From CAZMXP01 sp964570285 (GTDB taxonomy: Bacteria > Planctomycetota > PLA2): a stretch of DNA of 23,482 bases. How positions within the stretch are numbered: position 1 is the stretch's first letter; each line of letters begins with the position of its first letter. The notes under the pieces are model-generated. The model searched no databases and was not told where the DNA came from. It saw nothing but the letters and a program-made list of their open reading frames with translations. Positions 23,156-23,482 of this stretch are shown here, in pieces. The translations under genes were made by a program, and so were the position numbers. The stretch lies in assembly GCA_964570285.1 (NCBI GenBank), contig CAZMXP010000068.1:1-23482 (forward strand), read 5' to 3'.

Positions 23156-23328
23156 TTCGCGTGCGAGCTTCAGGCAATGACACTCGACCTGTTTCCTCCG
23201 AGTCCGGTGAGGCGCCGGCGACGTACGCTGCGGTACTCGCCCCAGACCTGGGAGTCCAAGAAGTACAGCCGCCGAAGGCGCGAGTCCCGCGCGGCGTTCG
23301 CCGATGCGTGGGCAGGACCGGCGGTCCG

Positions 23329-23482
23329 TCAGTAACCTCGCCCCTTCATGAGGTATCTCGACATGAACGACTCGCCGGTGTGACGGACGCGGACGCACAC
23401 GGCGTGAAACCACTGCATCAGGGGCATCGTAAGCGTCCGAACATCCACGCCTACCCGCGGGACGCGCTCGGTGTAGAAGGAG
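23329..23482 (-). CDS. Hypothetical protein, partial (5' end beyond the right edge)
   Basis: The minus strand is open from the right edge to a TGA at 23329-23331, giving 50 residues of C terminus (begins SFYTERVPRV, ends SRYLMKGRGY). Codon use is regular with G or C in most third positions. The family is not recognised. It probably belongs to the same leftward element. Confidence 0.5.
   Translation of the reverse strand, partial: SFYTERVPRVGVDVRTLTMPLMQWFHAVCVRVRHTGESFMSRYLMKGRGY

Noticed and set aside
23177..23335. 52-residue plus-strand ORF as a separate annotated gene
   Set aside because: Plausible codon use but no good ribosome site and it runs against all neighbouring genes; discussed as a finding instead.
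1..23482. CRISPR array, rRNA and tRNA genes
   Set aside because: No regularly spaced repeat series and no recognisable tRNA or rRNA sequence was found on reading both strands; a covariance-model scan was not possible.

Overview
This is a GC-rich (by eye well over 60% G+C) bacterial window with two unlike halves. No rRNA, tRNA or taxonomic marker gene is visible, so the host is not named. Codon use and gene style fit a high-GC Gram-negative or environmental lineage, but this is weak inference.

Left half (about 1-11,540): a defence island. A membrane protein runs off the left edge on the minus strand (1-474). A compact intergenic region with two back-to-back sigma70-like promoters separates it from rightward genes: a PIN-like nuclease (685-1698), a full-length MmeI-type single-chain restriction-modification enzyme (1893-4664), and a three-gene overlapping operon. 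That operon encodes a TerB_N/TerB/TerB_C protein, a BrxD-like (DUF2791) ATPase and an Lhr-like superfamily 2 helicase (4930-11535). This trio is the composition of the Shango anti-phage system (SngA, SngB, SngC). Here SngA carries an unusual N-terminal membrane anchor and a helix-hairpin-helix region.

Right half (about 11,594-23,482): a leftward-transcribed integrated phage-like or satellite element. Read in the direction of transcription, an AT-rich promoter with two palindromes (22,901-22,941) drives a ParB-DNA methyltransferase fusion, a 23-residue membrane micropeptide, a small PnuC-like membrane protein, TerS, TerL and an HNH nuclease. A 0.7 kb repeat-rich gap follows. Then come a gene with a C-terminal winged helix, a small HTH regulator preceded by a perfect 10-bp inverted repeat, a TOPRIM/DUF927 primase-helicase, four small coupled genes (two with TubC-like docking folds, one Arg-rich 45-mer, one excisionase-like HTH) and the terminal tyrosine integrase. 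No portal, capsid or tail gene is seen next to the terminase in this window, so the element may be a satellite or a decayed prophage.

The clearest sequence-level discovery is inside the primase-helicase gene. A 269-bp non-coding element with about 24-bp terminal inverted repeats beginning GGCTCT, flanked by a perfect 8-bp target duplication (AGAAAAGA), interrupts it. Removing the element plus one copy of the duplication restores one open frame of exactly 955 codons. It looks like an ISL3-type MITE.
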